Positions 50,574 through 58,722 of a DNA stretch of 64,000 nucleotides are shown piece by piece. The position numbers were made by a program, and so were the translations under genes. Every line of letters begins with the position of its first letter. The first letter of the stretch is position 1. This DNA is from Mycolicibacterium sp. CBMA 226 (GTDB lineage: Bacteria > Actinomycetota > Actinomycetes > Mycobacteriales > Mycobacteriaceae): contig NZ_VTGY01000015.1 in assembly GCF_009729075.1 (NCBI RefSeq), positions 124,001 through 188,000 of the forward strand, in the 5' to 3' direction. The notes under the pieces were generated by a model. The model ran no database searches. It was not told where the DNA came from and saw only the letters and a program-made list of their open reading frames with translations.

Positions 50574-50741
50574 ATGACAGCTCGGCGAGAAGCGATCACC
50601 CTGATTGTCGGCGCAGTGATGCTGGTGGCAGCGACGATGACTGTCCACGAGGCACACGAACGAGCCCAGAACACACCGACAGTGTCGGTCGGCGAACACC
50701 GCGGCACCGTCAGTGTCGGGGCGATGCAACCGGGTAATTGA
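50574..50741 (+). CDS. 55-aa single-span membrane peptide
   Basis: ATG 50574 with AAAGG upstream opens a 55-codon frame ending in TGA at 50741: M-T-A-R-R, one hydrophobic helix (L-I-V-G-A-V-M-L-V-A-A-T-M), then a hydrophilic tail with T-V-S-V-G repeated twice. It lies 34 bp before the response regulator. No family is recognised. It may be a small regulator of the sensor kinase, but this is only a positional guess. Confidence 0.6.
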   Translation: MTARREAITLIVGAVMLVAATMTVHEAHERAQNTPTVSVGEHRGTVSVGAMQPGN

Positions 50742-50775
50742 TGGCTGCTGCGTCCGCCTGTGTCAGGCTGATCAG

Positions 50776-51453
50776 GTGAGACTGCTGCTAGTCGAAGACG
50801 AGCCCATGCTGGCCGAGACGATCACCGCCGGTCTGCGCGCCGAGGGATTCGTGGTGGTCGCTGTGGCCGATGGTGCCGAAGGTCTCTGGCAGGCCACCCA
50901 CGAGCAGTTCGACGTCGTGGTGCTCGACATCATGCTTCCGAGCCTCAACGGCTATGAGGTGCTGCGCAAGATGCGCGCCGCACACACCTGGACCCCGGTG
51001 CTGATGCTGACCGCCAAAGACGGCGACTACGACCAGACTGACGCCTTCGACCTGGGCGCTGACGACTATCTGACCAAACCATTCTCGTTCATGGTGCTCA
51101 CCGCCCGCCTGCGGGCTTTGATTCGCCGCGGTGCTCCGCAGCGCCCCGTCGTGCTGACTGCCGGCGACATTTCACTGGACCCCGCACGCCGCACTGTGCA
51201 GCGGGGTGGCGAGAGCATCTCGCTGACACCACGAGAATTCGCCCTGCTGGCATATCTGTTGCGCCACAAGGACACTGTCCTCACCAAGACCGACATTCTG
51301 CACAACGTATGGGACAGCCACTATGACGGCCCTGACAATGTGGTGGAAGTCTATGTCGGCTATCTGAGACGCAAAATCGGCTCGGCCGCGATCACCACGC
51401 TGCGTGGCGCAGGCTATCGGCTCGAATCTGGGGAATCGACAACCGGAAACTGA
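50776..51453 (+). CDS. OmpR/PhoB-family response regulator
   Basis: This 225-residue protein has a receiver domain with phospho-acceptor Asp51 (V-L-D-I-M-L-P), acidic pair E7/D8, T-A-K Lys switch, and a winged-helix output (L-T-P-R-E-F-A-L-L ... V-V-E-V-Y-V-G-Y-L-R-R-K-I). GTG 50776 is preferred over the upstream frame because it starts M-R-L-L-L-V-E-D-E. Its 3' end overlaps the convergent histidine kinase by 40 bp. Confidence 0.93.
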   Translation: MRLLLVEDEPMLAETITAGLRAEGFVVVAVADGAEGLWQATHEQFDVVVLDIMLPSLNGYEVLRKMRAAHTWTPVLMLTAKDGDYDQTDAFDLGADDYLTKPFSFMVLTARLRALIRRGAPQRPVVLTAGDISLDPARRTVQRGGESISLTPREFALLAYLLRHKDTVLTKTDILHNVWDSHYDGPDNVVEVYVGYLRRKIGSAAITTLRGAGYRLESGESTTGN

Positions 51454-52820
51454 ACCGTCACAACGGTTCCGGTGCCACCTTCGCGGTCATCGATGCCGAC
51501 CGAGCCACCGTGGGCGGCCACGATCTCGGCGACGATCGCCAACCCCAATCCAGTACCACCACCACGTCGCGATCGGTCGGCATCCAAGCGGACGAACCGT
51601 TCGAACACCTTGTCCCGGGCGGCGGCGGGGATTCCCGGGCCGTCATCGATCACCTGGACGACGGCAGTGTCACCCTTCGCGTGTACGACGATGATCACCT
51701 CGCTGGTGGCATAGCGGGCCGCGTTATCGGCCAGGTTTCGCAACACTCGCACAAATCCGTCGGGGTCGACGCTGGCCTTGACCGCCGAGAGATCAGAGAC
51801 TATTCGCAGGGTCGTTTCACGTTTGAGGCGCGCCGCCTCCGCACTCGCCAGATCATCGAGATCGGTCTCGATTCGACGTAGCGGCAGTCCGCGTTCATCG
51901 GCGCGCGCCAACAAGAGCAGATTCTCGACCAGCGTCTGCATCCGGCGCGCCTCCGGTAACAACGCTGAGGTCAGGAGCGTCCTGTCGAACAGGTCGGGGT
52001 GGGTTACCCCGATCTCCAAGGCGGACACCACCGTTGCCAATGGACTCCGGAGCTCGTGGGATGCGTCCCCCACGAACCGTCGTTGCGCGGCATGGCCGGC
52101 TTCGATGCGGGCCAGCATGTCGTTCATCGTCACCGCCAGCGCGGAAATCTCATCCGACCTGTTACCGACCGGAACCCGCTCACCCAGATCGAAGGCACTG
52201 ATAGCTGACACCCGCGACCGGATCGCCTCCACCGACCGCAACGACCGGCGCACCAGCAGGTAAGTGACGACCGCGGCCACCACCGCCACGATCGGAGCCG
52301 TGATCGCGAGCATCTGCCCGGCGGTGCCCATCATCTGCTCGATCGACTCGATGCCGCCACCCACAAGCACCGTGTATTGCTGTCCTTTGCGGGATGTCAC
52401 CGTAGTTGTGCTGACGCGCACATCATCGTCGTCAGTTGCCAGCACGCCGTCCCGGGAACCCTTGTGCGGCACAGGGATCAGCGGAGTTTGTGGTGCGGAG
52501 TCGGATCGCTGCACCACCGTGCCGGTGGCATCGGCGATCTGCACAGCCACGATCCGGTGATCGGTGTGCAACAACACCGATTCCACCTCATCGGGTGGTT
52601 CCTTGCGCAGCACATCGGCGACCGCCTGGGCACGGGCCTGCGCGGCGCTGTCGACGTCGGCGCACATCGTCTGGTACACCAGCACCGTCGCGGCCGACCC
52701 CACGATCACGAGGCCGGCCAGGACGACGGCTCCGGCCACCAGCGCTGAGCGGACTGCGATCCCACCGAACCAGCCACGCCACCGGCCAACCAGACCCGCC
52801 AGCGCCACGCGCCGGTTCAC
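51414..52820 (-). CDS. sensor histidine kinase, partner of the convergent response regulator
   Basis: This 468-residue protein has TM1 at about 24-49, an extracytoplasmic sensor (about 50-165), TM2 at about 167-191, HAMP, then the phospho-acceptor H-box F-V-G-D-A-S-H-E-L-R-S-P (His255), N-box L-R-N-L-A-D-N-A-A-R-Y-A, G1 V-I-D-D-G-P-G-I-P and G2 G-T-G-L-G-L. GTG 52820 is preferred; the in-frame ATG at 52880 is possible. It reads towards the response regulator and overlaps its end. Confidence 0.9.
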   Translation of the reverse strand: MNRRVALAGLVGRWRGWFGGIAVRSALVAGAVVLAGLVIVGSAATVLVYQTMCADVDSAAQARAQAVADVLRKEPPDEVESVLLHTDHRIVAVQIADATGTVVQRSDSAPQTPLIPVPHKGSRDGVLATDDDDVRVSTTTVTSRKGQQYTVLVGGGIESIEQMMGTAGQMLAITAPIVAVVAAVVTYLLVRRSLRSVEAIRSRVSAISAFDLGERVPVGNRSDEISALAVTMNDMLARIEAGHAAQRRFVGDASHELRSPLATVVSALEIGVTHPDLFDRTLLTSALLPEARRMQTLVENLLLLARADERGLPLRRIETDLDDLASAEAARLKRETTLRIVSDLSAVKASVDPDGFVRVLRNLADNAARYATSEVIIVVHAKGDTAVVQVIDDGPGIPAAARDKVFERFVRLDADRSRRGGGTGLGLAIVAEIVAAHGGSVGIDDREGGTGTVVTVQFPVVDSPDSSR

Positions 52821-52936
52821 CGGGCACCCTGCCCTTGCACATCCATCAGCGGGACCGACCCACACGCATCGCCCCATCATCCACTGCCGTCACCGGCGGT
52901 ACTGGCGCACCGCACCCCGGCGGGGCGGGGCAAATA

Positions 52937-53368
52937 TCAAACTCCACCCGAAATCCCGCTCGGTGCCGCGGAACTGCGCCACGATTGCCGTGTGGACGGC
53001 AACCGCACGCTCACCGCATTGGCGCACGCGCCGCGTTCACCGACAGCCAGTGTCCCGCCGTGGGTAGCGATGATCCGGGCAGCCGGCTCGAGACCGCAGT
53101 GGCGCTCTGGGGACGACGGCCCGTCGTCGCGGACAATGATGACGGCCTGGGCGTCGCGGCGATATACCACCAGCTCGATCGCTGATACGGCATTGCATCG
53201 CGCATGCTCGATCAGCGTCGCGACCGCCCGGTTCAACCTCGCTGCGTCACCCACGACGTAGGTCGGCCGCAGGTCAGTGTGGATCGACAACTCGGTGTTT
53301 GCCCGGAGCCAACCAGCATGCTGGACCAACACATCATCGAGAAAAACCACTTCTCCATCACTGCTCAC
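52937..53368 (-). CDS. orphan degenerate histidine-kinase ATPase-like protein
   Basis: This 143-residue protein looks like the catalytic half of a sensor kinase: V-G-D-A-A-R-L-N-R-A-V-A-T-L-I-E-H-A corresponds to the N-box but has His where Asn is needed; V-R-D-D-G-P-S-S-P corresponds to G1 but lacks the second Gly; G-L-E-P-A-A-R-I-I-A-T-H-G-G corresponds to G2 without G-L-G-L. No dimerisation or H-box is present. GTG 53368 follows AAAGGG. Likely unable to phosphorylate; it may be a decoy or a decayed gene. Confidence 0.6.
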   Translation of the reverse strand: MSSDGEVVFLDDVLVQHAGWLRANTELSIHTDLRPTYVVGDAARLNRAVATLIEHARCNAVSAIELVVYRRDAQAVIIVRDDGPSSPERHCGLEPAARIIATHGGTLAVGERGACANAVSVRLPSTRQSWRSSAAPSGISGGV

Positions 53369-53583
53369 TTGGCCGTCCCTTTGTCGTTATCGGCGTTGTC
53401 GGAGATGTGCGCGCCGGTGCGCCTTCACTTGCAGTGACGGTATGGACCACGACCTGAATGCACGCTGAGAACGCCGAAAGTGGACCGAAATTGCTTGGGA
53501 GAGACGATTCATGCTGACTTGGCGGATCGACTCAGGACGGAACCGCCATACTTGCGGCCATTCTTCGTTGGGTGAGCGCGGCG

Positions 53584-53650
53584 GCGCATCAACAAGATCT
53601 ACGGCGGCACAAGCGAAATCATGAAGGAAGTCATCAGCCGCAGGCTGTAG
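53584..53650 (+). pseudogene. right copy of fadE 3'-end (remnant of acyl-CoA dehydrogenase gene)
   Basis: R-I-N-K-I-Y-G-G-T-S-E-I-M-K-E-V-I-S-R-R-L-stop is the C-terminus of an acyl-CoA dehydrogenase with no start or upstream body; an in-frame TGA lies at 53573-53575. It matches 48310-48376 at 63 of 67 bases. It appears to be the original fadE end, left when a 5.2-kb module entered. Confidence 0.85.
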
Positions 53651-53694
53651 TGCGACTACTCGCCAGACTTGGCGATCCGTGGCAAGGTGATGAC

Positions 53695-54057
53695 ATGACC
53701 GGCTCGGACGAATACAGCGTCGACGATGACGATCAGTTGACTCAGGAGGACATGCTGATCGACCGTGGCGTCGATGACCTGCTGGACGAGGGTTATGAGC
53801 CGCCGGATGCCTGGCGCGATCCGCGGGATAACGAGACCCTCGATGAGCTCCTCGCCGAGGAAGAGCCAGACCCGACGATGCAGCTGGACCCGGTGGACGA
53901 TCCCGACGAGCAATGGGGCGAGGACGAGGTCGGTGACCAGCGGTCCGGTCGGCTCGTGGCCGGCGAGCAGGACGGTGAGCTGCTCGCCGGCGATGTCGGT
54001 ATCGACGGGAGCGCGGCCTCGGCTGAAGAGGCCGCGGTCCACATCATCGACCCTTAG
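53695..54057 (+). CDS. acidic hydrophilic protein, DUF5709-like
   Basis: This 120-residue, strongly acidic protein (Y-S-V-D-D-D-D-Q, E-E-P-D-P-T-M-Q-L-D) contains L-D-E-G-Y-E-P-P and D-E-L-L-A-E-E, resembling the actinobacterial DUF5709 proteins. ATG 53695 has AAGGTG upstream; the longer frame from 53572 only runs through the fadE remnant. No membrane or enzyme motif. It starts 44 bp after the fadE remnant, suggesting the ancestral order was fadE then this gene. Confidence 0.7.
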   Translation: MTGSDEYSVDDDDQLTQEDMLIDRGVDDLLDEGYEPPDAWRDPRDNETLDELLAEEEPDPTMQLDPVDDPDEQWGEDEVGDQRSGRLVAGEQDGELLAGDVGIDGSAASAEEAAVHIIDP

Positions 54058-54194
54058 TGCCGTCGCAGCTTCGGCCAGCAGTCCGCGACTACCGATGCCC
54101 TGCTAGTTCGCCGAATTTTGTGTGGTTGTCGATTGACCGGTTTAGCATCGCGCCGGGAGGCTGGGGACCGGTCTCCACGAGGTGAGGTGGAACG

Positions 54195-55685
54195 ATGACC
54201 GACAGGCCCAACATCCTGATCATCTGGGGCGACGATATTGGCCAATCCAATCTGAGCTGTTACTCCCAGGGGGTGATGGGCTATCGCACCCGCAACATCG
54301 ATCGGATCGCGGCCGAGGGAGCGCTCTTTACCGACTACTACGGTGAGCAGAGTTGCACGGCCGGACGCGCCGCGTTCATCACCGGGCAGAACCCCTATCG
54401 CACCGGCTTGACGAAGGTCGGCTTGCCTGGCGCGCTGCTGGGACTCCAAGACGAGGACCCGACCATTGCGACTGCCTTGAAAGCTCAGGGTTACGCCACC
54501 GGTCAGTTCGGCAAGAACCACCTAGGGGATCGCGACGAATTCCTGCCCACGATGCACGGTTTCGATGAGTTTTTCGGAAACCTCTATCACCTCAACGCCG
54601 AGGAAGAGCCCGAGAACGTCGACTACCCGAAGGACCCGGAGTTCCGCAAGAAATTCGGGCCGCGCGGCGTGCTCCACACGTGGGCCAACGGTGACGGAAC
54701 TCAGCGCGTCGAAGATACGGGCCCACTGACCAAGAAGCGGATGGAGACGTGCGACGAGGAATTCCGCGACGCCGCAATCGACTTCATCAAACGGCAGAAC
54801 GCGGACAGCACCCCGTTCTTCGTGTGGTTCAACTCGACCCACATGCATTTCCGGACTCATCCGAAGCCGGAAAGCATTGGTAGAGCCGGGAAGTGGCAGT
54901 CGGAATACCACGACACCATGCTGGACCATGACGACATCGTCGGCGATCTGCTGAACCTGCTCGACGAACTCGGCATCGCCGAGAACACCATCGTCATGTA
55001 TTCGACCGACAACGGCCCCCACATGAACAGCTGGCCCGACGCCGGCATGACGCCCTATCGCAACGAGAAGAACTCGAACTGGGAAGGCGCCTACCGGGTT
55101 CCGGCGATGGTGCGCTGGCCTGGCCGGATCCCGGCCGGCACGGTGCTCAATGGCATTGTCAGCCACAACGACTGGTTCGTCACCCTGCTGGCGGCCGCTG
55201 GAGTACCCGACATCGCCGAAAGGCTGCGTGCTGGAACGGAACTCGCCGGCACCACGTACAAGGTCCACCTCGACGGGCACAACCAGCTGCCCTATATCAC
55301 CGGCGAGGTTGCCGAAAGTCCGCGCCAGCACTTCTTCTATGTCTCCGACGACGGCGACCTTACGGCGCTGCGCTTCGACAATTGGAAGATCGTCTTCATG
55401 GAGCAGCGCGCGGCCGGCACCCTGCAGATCTGGCTGGAACCCTATGTCGAACTGCGGGCGCCGAAACTGTTCAACTTGCGCACAGACCCGTACGAACGGG
55501 CCGACCTCACGTCGAACACTTACTTCGATTGGCTGATCGACCGAGTCTGGTTGTTCACCCCTGCCCAGGCGTACGTCGGACAAATGTTGCAGACCTTGGT
55601 CGAGTTTCCGCAGCGACAGAAAGCCGCGAGCTTCAACCTCGACCAGGTGCTGGCGAAGCTGCAGGCAGGGATTCCCGGAACGTGA
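54195..55685 (+). CDS. arylsulfatase-type sulfatase
   Basis: This 496-residue alkaline-phosphatase-superfamily enzyme has the sulfatase signature C54-T-A-G-R58, whose Cys is converted to formylglycine for catalysis; the metal-binding start (N-I-L-I-I-W-G-D-D) and T-G-Q-F-G-K-N-H-L-G are also typical, and S-T-D-N-G-P closes the metal site. ATG 54195 has GAGGTGG upstream. There is no signal peptide, and no formylglycine-generating enzyme gene is in the window. Confidence 0.9.
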   Translation: MTDRPNILIIWGDDIGQSNLSCYSQGVMGYRTRNIDRIAAEGALFTDYYGEQSCTAGRAAFITGQNPYRTGLTKVGLPGALLGLQDEDPTIATALKAQGYATGQFGKNHLGDRDEFLPTMHGFDEFFGNLYHLNAEEEPENVDYPKDPEFRKKFGPRGVLHTWANGDGTQRVEDTGPLTKKRMETCDEEFRDAAIDFIKRQNADSTPFFVWFNSTHMHFRTHPKPESIGRAGKWQSEYHDTMLDHDDIVGDLLNLLDELGIAENTIVMYSTDNGPHMNSWPDAGMTPYRNEKNSNWEGAYRVPAMVRWPGRIPAGTVLNGIVSHNDWFVTLLAAAGVPDIAERLRAGTELAGTTYKVHLDGHNQLPYITGEVAESPRQHFFYVSDDGDLTALRFDNWKIVFMEQRAAGTLQIWLEPYVELRAPKLFNLRTDPYERADLTSNTYFDWLIDRVWLFTPAQAYVGQMLQTLVEFPQRQKAASFNLDQVLAKLQAGIPGT

Positions 55686-55688
55686 CGG

Positions 55689-56570
55689 TCAGCCGTTGGC
55701 CTTGGCGATGACGTTCTCGGCGAACATCTCCAGGTGCTTGATCTTCTCGTCGAGCGGCTGAGTGTCCTCGCCCATGATGTAGGGCACGCGGAAGCCGACG
55801 ATGACGTCGGTGACGCCCTTGTCCTCGAGCCGCTTCACACCGTCGACGGTGAAGCCGTCGATCGAGATGACGTGAATCTGGAAATCGTCGCAGAGCCCGA
55901 TGCGCTCTTCGGATTCCCGGTACTGCGCGAGCTTCTTGAGCAGCGGGTCGAGCTCCGCCGGGTCACCGCCGCCGTGCATCCAGCCGTCATTGCGCGCGGC
56001 GCGCTTGAGGGCGGCGTCGGCGTGGCCACCGACAAGGATCGGTACCGGCTTGGTCGGGGCGGGCGTCATCTTGGTCTTGGGGATGTCGTAGAACTCGCCG
56101 TGGTACTCGAAGTAGTCACCCGAGGTGAGGCCGCGGACGACGTCGATGCACTCGTCCATGCGCTTGCCGCGACGGGCGAACGGCACGCCCATGACGTCGT
56201 AGTCCTCGGGCCACGGGCTGGTGCCGACGCCCAGGCCCAGGCGGTTGTCGAACAGTGCGGCCAGGGAGCCGGCCTGCTTGGCCACCAGGGCCGGCGGCCG
56301 GATGGGCAGCTTCAGCACGAAGATGTTGAAGTGCAGCCTGGTTGTGACCGCGGACAGCGCGCCGATCAGCGAGAACGACTCGATGAACGACTTGCCGTCG
56401 AGGAACTCGCGGCTGCCGTCGGCGGTGTACGGATAGGTCGAGTCGGACTCGAAGGGATACGCGATGCTGTCCGGAATGGTCATCGCGTGGTAGCCGGCTT
56501 CGTCAGCCGCCTTGGCCAGCGGGATGTAGTAGGACGGGTCGGTCATCGCTTCGGCGTAGGTGAACCTCAT
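55689..56570 (-). CDS. LLM-class flavin/F420-dependent oxidoreductase, probable KstR regulon member
   Basis: This 293-residue TIM-barrel enzyme has M-R-F-T-Y-A-E-A-M, A-A-D-E-A-G-Y-H-A-M-T-I-P-D and the L-G-L-G-V-G-T-S-P-W block of the luciferase-like family, with an I-L-V-G-G-H-A motif. A perfect KstR-type operator lies 9 bp upstream of ATG 56570, implying induction on sterols. It is divergent from the AurF-like gene only in wider context (the next minus-strand gene starts at 57850). Confidence 0.85.
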   Translation of the reverse strand: MRFTYAEAMTDPSYYIPLAKAADEAGYHAMTIPDSIAYPFESDSTYPYTADGSREFLDGKSFIESFSLIGALSAVTTRLHFNIFVLKLPIRPPALVAKQAGSLAALFDNRLGLGVGTSPWPEDYDVMGVPFARRGKRMDECIDVVRGLTSGDYFEYHGEFYDIPKTKMTPAPTKPVPILVGGHADAALKRAARNDGWMHGGGDPAELDPLLKKLAQYRESEERIGLCDDFQIHVISIDGFTVDGVKRLEDKGVTDVIVGFRVPYIMGEDTQPLDEKIKHLEMFAENVIAKANG

Positions 56571-56578
56571 GACCCGAT

Positions 56579-56596
56579 ACTAGAACGTGTTCTAGT
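56579..56596. promoter_or_regulatory. KstR-type operator ACTAGAAC-GT-GTTCTAGT
   Basis: This 18-bp perfect palindrome contains TnnAACnnGTTnnA exactly and lies 9 bp from the LLM start. Overlap with the promoter/start region predicts direct repression. Confidence 0.85.
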
Positions 56597-56629
56597 TTTG
56601 TGGGCCAGGTATGGCCCATTCAGTGGCCG

Positions 56630-57850
56630 TTAGGTGAGCGGGAACGGCGGCAAGCCGGTGCCGCTGATGGCGTAACCGCCCTGCTGGCTGCGTTCGGTGA
56701 CGCGGGCGGTGGCGGTGTGTTCGCCGATCGTCACGGTGACGGGCGTGCGCGGCAGCTCGTCGAGCGTCTCGAAAACCGTTCCGCGCCAGTGGTACTGGCC
56801 GTCGATCGGATCGAGGTGGCCGGCCAGCCGGACCCGGACCTCGCGGCCGTCGATGGTGGCGGGCCCGTCGTACAGGTCTTCGGGTTCGGCGATCTCGGCT
56901 CGAGATGCGGAAATCCGACCACTGCCCTTTGTGCTTCTCGCGTGCGCGGCGGGCAGGAATCCACTCCGGCGCCACAACCGACGCGCGATGGGGCCGAGGA
57001 GTCCAACTTCTTCCAGGAACGACGCGAGCGGTGCGAAGCCCGCGATCTGCGTCTCGATCCGATGCGGTGAGGTCCGCGCCATCCGGCGAGCCGCCTGGGC
57101 GTCCAGGCCCACCCGTCGGTACTGGACCTTGTTGGTGAACAGGAACCGGAAGAACAAGCCGCCGACGCCATTAAGGTTGCCGATCCAGAAGCGCTTCAGC
57201 CACGACATCTCGGGCGCACGCTTGCGCAGCCCGTCGCGTGCGAACTGGATGTGCCGGGCTTCCTCGGTGACGTGAATCCGCATGAGCCGCTGCACCATGG
57301 GTTGCAATTCCGGATCGTCCATCATCTGCCGTTGCAGTGAGTCGAAGATTTCCTCACCGATGAGGGCGGCGACCCACAGCACCGAGCCCTGGAAGGCGAA
57401 CGGCAGCATGTTGATGATCGTGCGCTGGTACCACTTCGGTCGCACCGGGTCGGCGCCGACCTTCTCGATGGCCTTGCCGAACATCACCATGTGGCGGGTC
57501 TCGTCGCCGAGTTCGGTCAACTCGTAGTGGGTGGCGCTCGCGGTGGGGTCCTGGTGCATCGCCTTGCGTAGCAGGGCCTGGTTGAGGATGTTCTCGAACC
57601 AGATACCGGCCGACAGGGTGTTCACCAGTTCCTGGCGGGACAGTTCGATCTGCTCGGCCCGGCTCATCGATTCCCAGAGCGGGGTGCCGTAGAGCGATAC
57701 CACTTTCGGTGGGAGGAAGAACTTGTCCGGGTCGATCGCCGCATCCCAGTCGATGTCGACGATCGGCGCGTAAGACTTGCGTACCGACCCTTTGAGCAGG
57801 CGTTCGGCGAATTCCGCGCGAGTCGTCTGGCCCTTGACCGAAGCTGTCAT
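56630..57850 (-). CDS. AurF-like diiron oxygenase with C-terminal beta domain
   Basis: This 406-residue protein has the carboxylate/His ligands of ferritin-like diiron N-oxygenases: E-L-G-D-E-T-R-H-M, I-G-E-E-I-F-D-S and E-E-A-R-H-I-Q-F-A-R. About residues 305-406 form an extra beta-rich domain (V-R-V-R-L-A-G-H-L-D-P-I-D-G-Q-Y-H-W-R-G, as in the DUF4873 domain). ATG 57850 is chosen, with AAGGG upstream; ATG 57859 is possible. The substrate is unknown: relatives oxidise aryl amines or other carbon/nitrogen groups. Confidence 0.8.
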   Translation of the reverse strand: MTASVKGQTTRAEFAERLLKGSVRKSYAPIVDIDWDAAIDPDKFFLPPKVVSLYGTPLWESMSRAEQIELSRQELVNTLSAGIWFENILNQALLRKAMHQDPTASATHYELTELGDETRHMVMFGKAIEKVGADPVRPKWYQRTIINMLPFAFQGSVLWVAALIGEEIFDSLQRQMMDDPELQPMVQRLMRIHVTEEARHIQFARDGLRKRAPEMSWLKRFWIGNLNGVGGLFFRFLFTNKVQYRRVGLDAQAARRMARTSPHRIETQIAGFAPLASFLEEVGLLGPIARRLWRRSGFLPAAHARSTKGSGRISASRAEIAEPEDLYDGPATIDGREVRVRLAGHLDPIDGQYHWRGTVFETLDELPRTPVTVTIGEHTATARVTERSQQGGYAISGTGLPPFPLT

Positions 57851-57963
57851 CGTTGACATCCCTTCGCATGTGTCCGGAGGTGCCCGTAATTCGAAGTTAC
57901 GTCCGATACCGGGGGTAGTCAATACCCGCGGTACTGGATAAAAGTGGGACTGCTGCGGGCCGC

Positions 57964-57969
57964 TAGCCT
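57964..57969 (+). promoter_or_regulatory. -10 element TAGCCT of leaderless cobF
   Basis: TAGCCT ends 6 nt before ATG 57976. The same hexamer and spacing occur before the Fpg-like gene (60932-60937). Confidence 0.4.
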
Positions 57970-57975
57970 TCGCGG

Positions 57976-58722
57976 ATGCGCACTATCCACGTCATCGGTA
58001 TCGGTGCCGGCGACCCGGACTACGTCACCGCCCAAGCCGTCGGGGCACTCAACGACACTCAGGTGTTCTTTGTCATGGACAAGGGCGATACGAAGGACGA
58101 CCTCGTCGCGCTGCGGCGGCTGATCTGCGAGCGGTTCATCGAGAACCCTGGCTACCGGTTCGTGGCGCTGCCGGATCCCAAGCGCGCCAAAGATGGTGAT
58201 TACCACGAGGCCGTGACCGAATGGCATGCCGCGCGGGCCAGGCTGTGGGCGGCGGCCATCGAGGCCGACCTCGGGCCCGACGGCGTCGGCGCGTTCTTGG
58301 CCTGGGGCGACCCGTCGCTCTACGACAGCACGCTGCGCATCCTGGACCGCGTCGCCGAACACGTCGAGTTCGAGTTCGACGTCATCCCGGGCATCACCGC
58401 CATCCAGGCGCTCACTGCCCGACATCGCATACCGCTCAACGACATTGGTGAGCCGGTGCTGATCACGACGGGCCGTCAGCTGCGTGAGCACGGGCTGGCC
58501 GGCGCCGCGGTGATCATGCTCGACGGTGAGTGCTCGTTCCTGGAATGCCCACCGCAGACCCGGATTTGGTGGGGTGCCTACCTCGGCACGCCGGATGAGA
58601 TCCTCATCGCCGGCACCGTCGGCGAGGTCGGGGAAAGCATCGCCCGGGAGCGTACTGACGCCCGGACCCGGCATGGCTGGATCATGGATACCTATCTGCT
58701 GCGGGCAGAATCGACAGTATGA
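57976..58722 (+). CDS. cobF: precorrin-6A synthase (deacetylating) CobF
   Basis: This 248-residue SAM-dependent tetrapyrrole methyltransferase has I-G-I-G-A-G-D-P-D-Y and the C-terminal L-A-W-G-D-P-S-L-Y and I-P-G-I-T-A-I motifs; the length fits CobF of the aerobic cobalamin route, which methylates C-1 of precorrin-5 with loss of acetate. ATGA overlap with the next gene. No other cob genes are in the window, as is common for cobF in mycobacteria. Confidence 0.88.
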   Translation: MRTIHVIGIGAGDPDYVTAQAVGALNDTQVFFVMDKGDTKDDLVALRRLICERFIENPGYRFVALPDPKRAKDGDYHEAVTEWHAARARLWAAAIEADLGPDGVGAFLAWGDPSLYDSTLRILDRVAEHVEFEFDVIPGITAIQALTARHRIPLNDIGEPVLITTGRQLREHGLAGAAVIMLDGECSFLECPPQTRIWWGAYLGTPDEILIAGTVGEVGESIARERTDARTRHGWIMDTYLLRAESTV

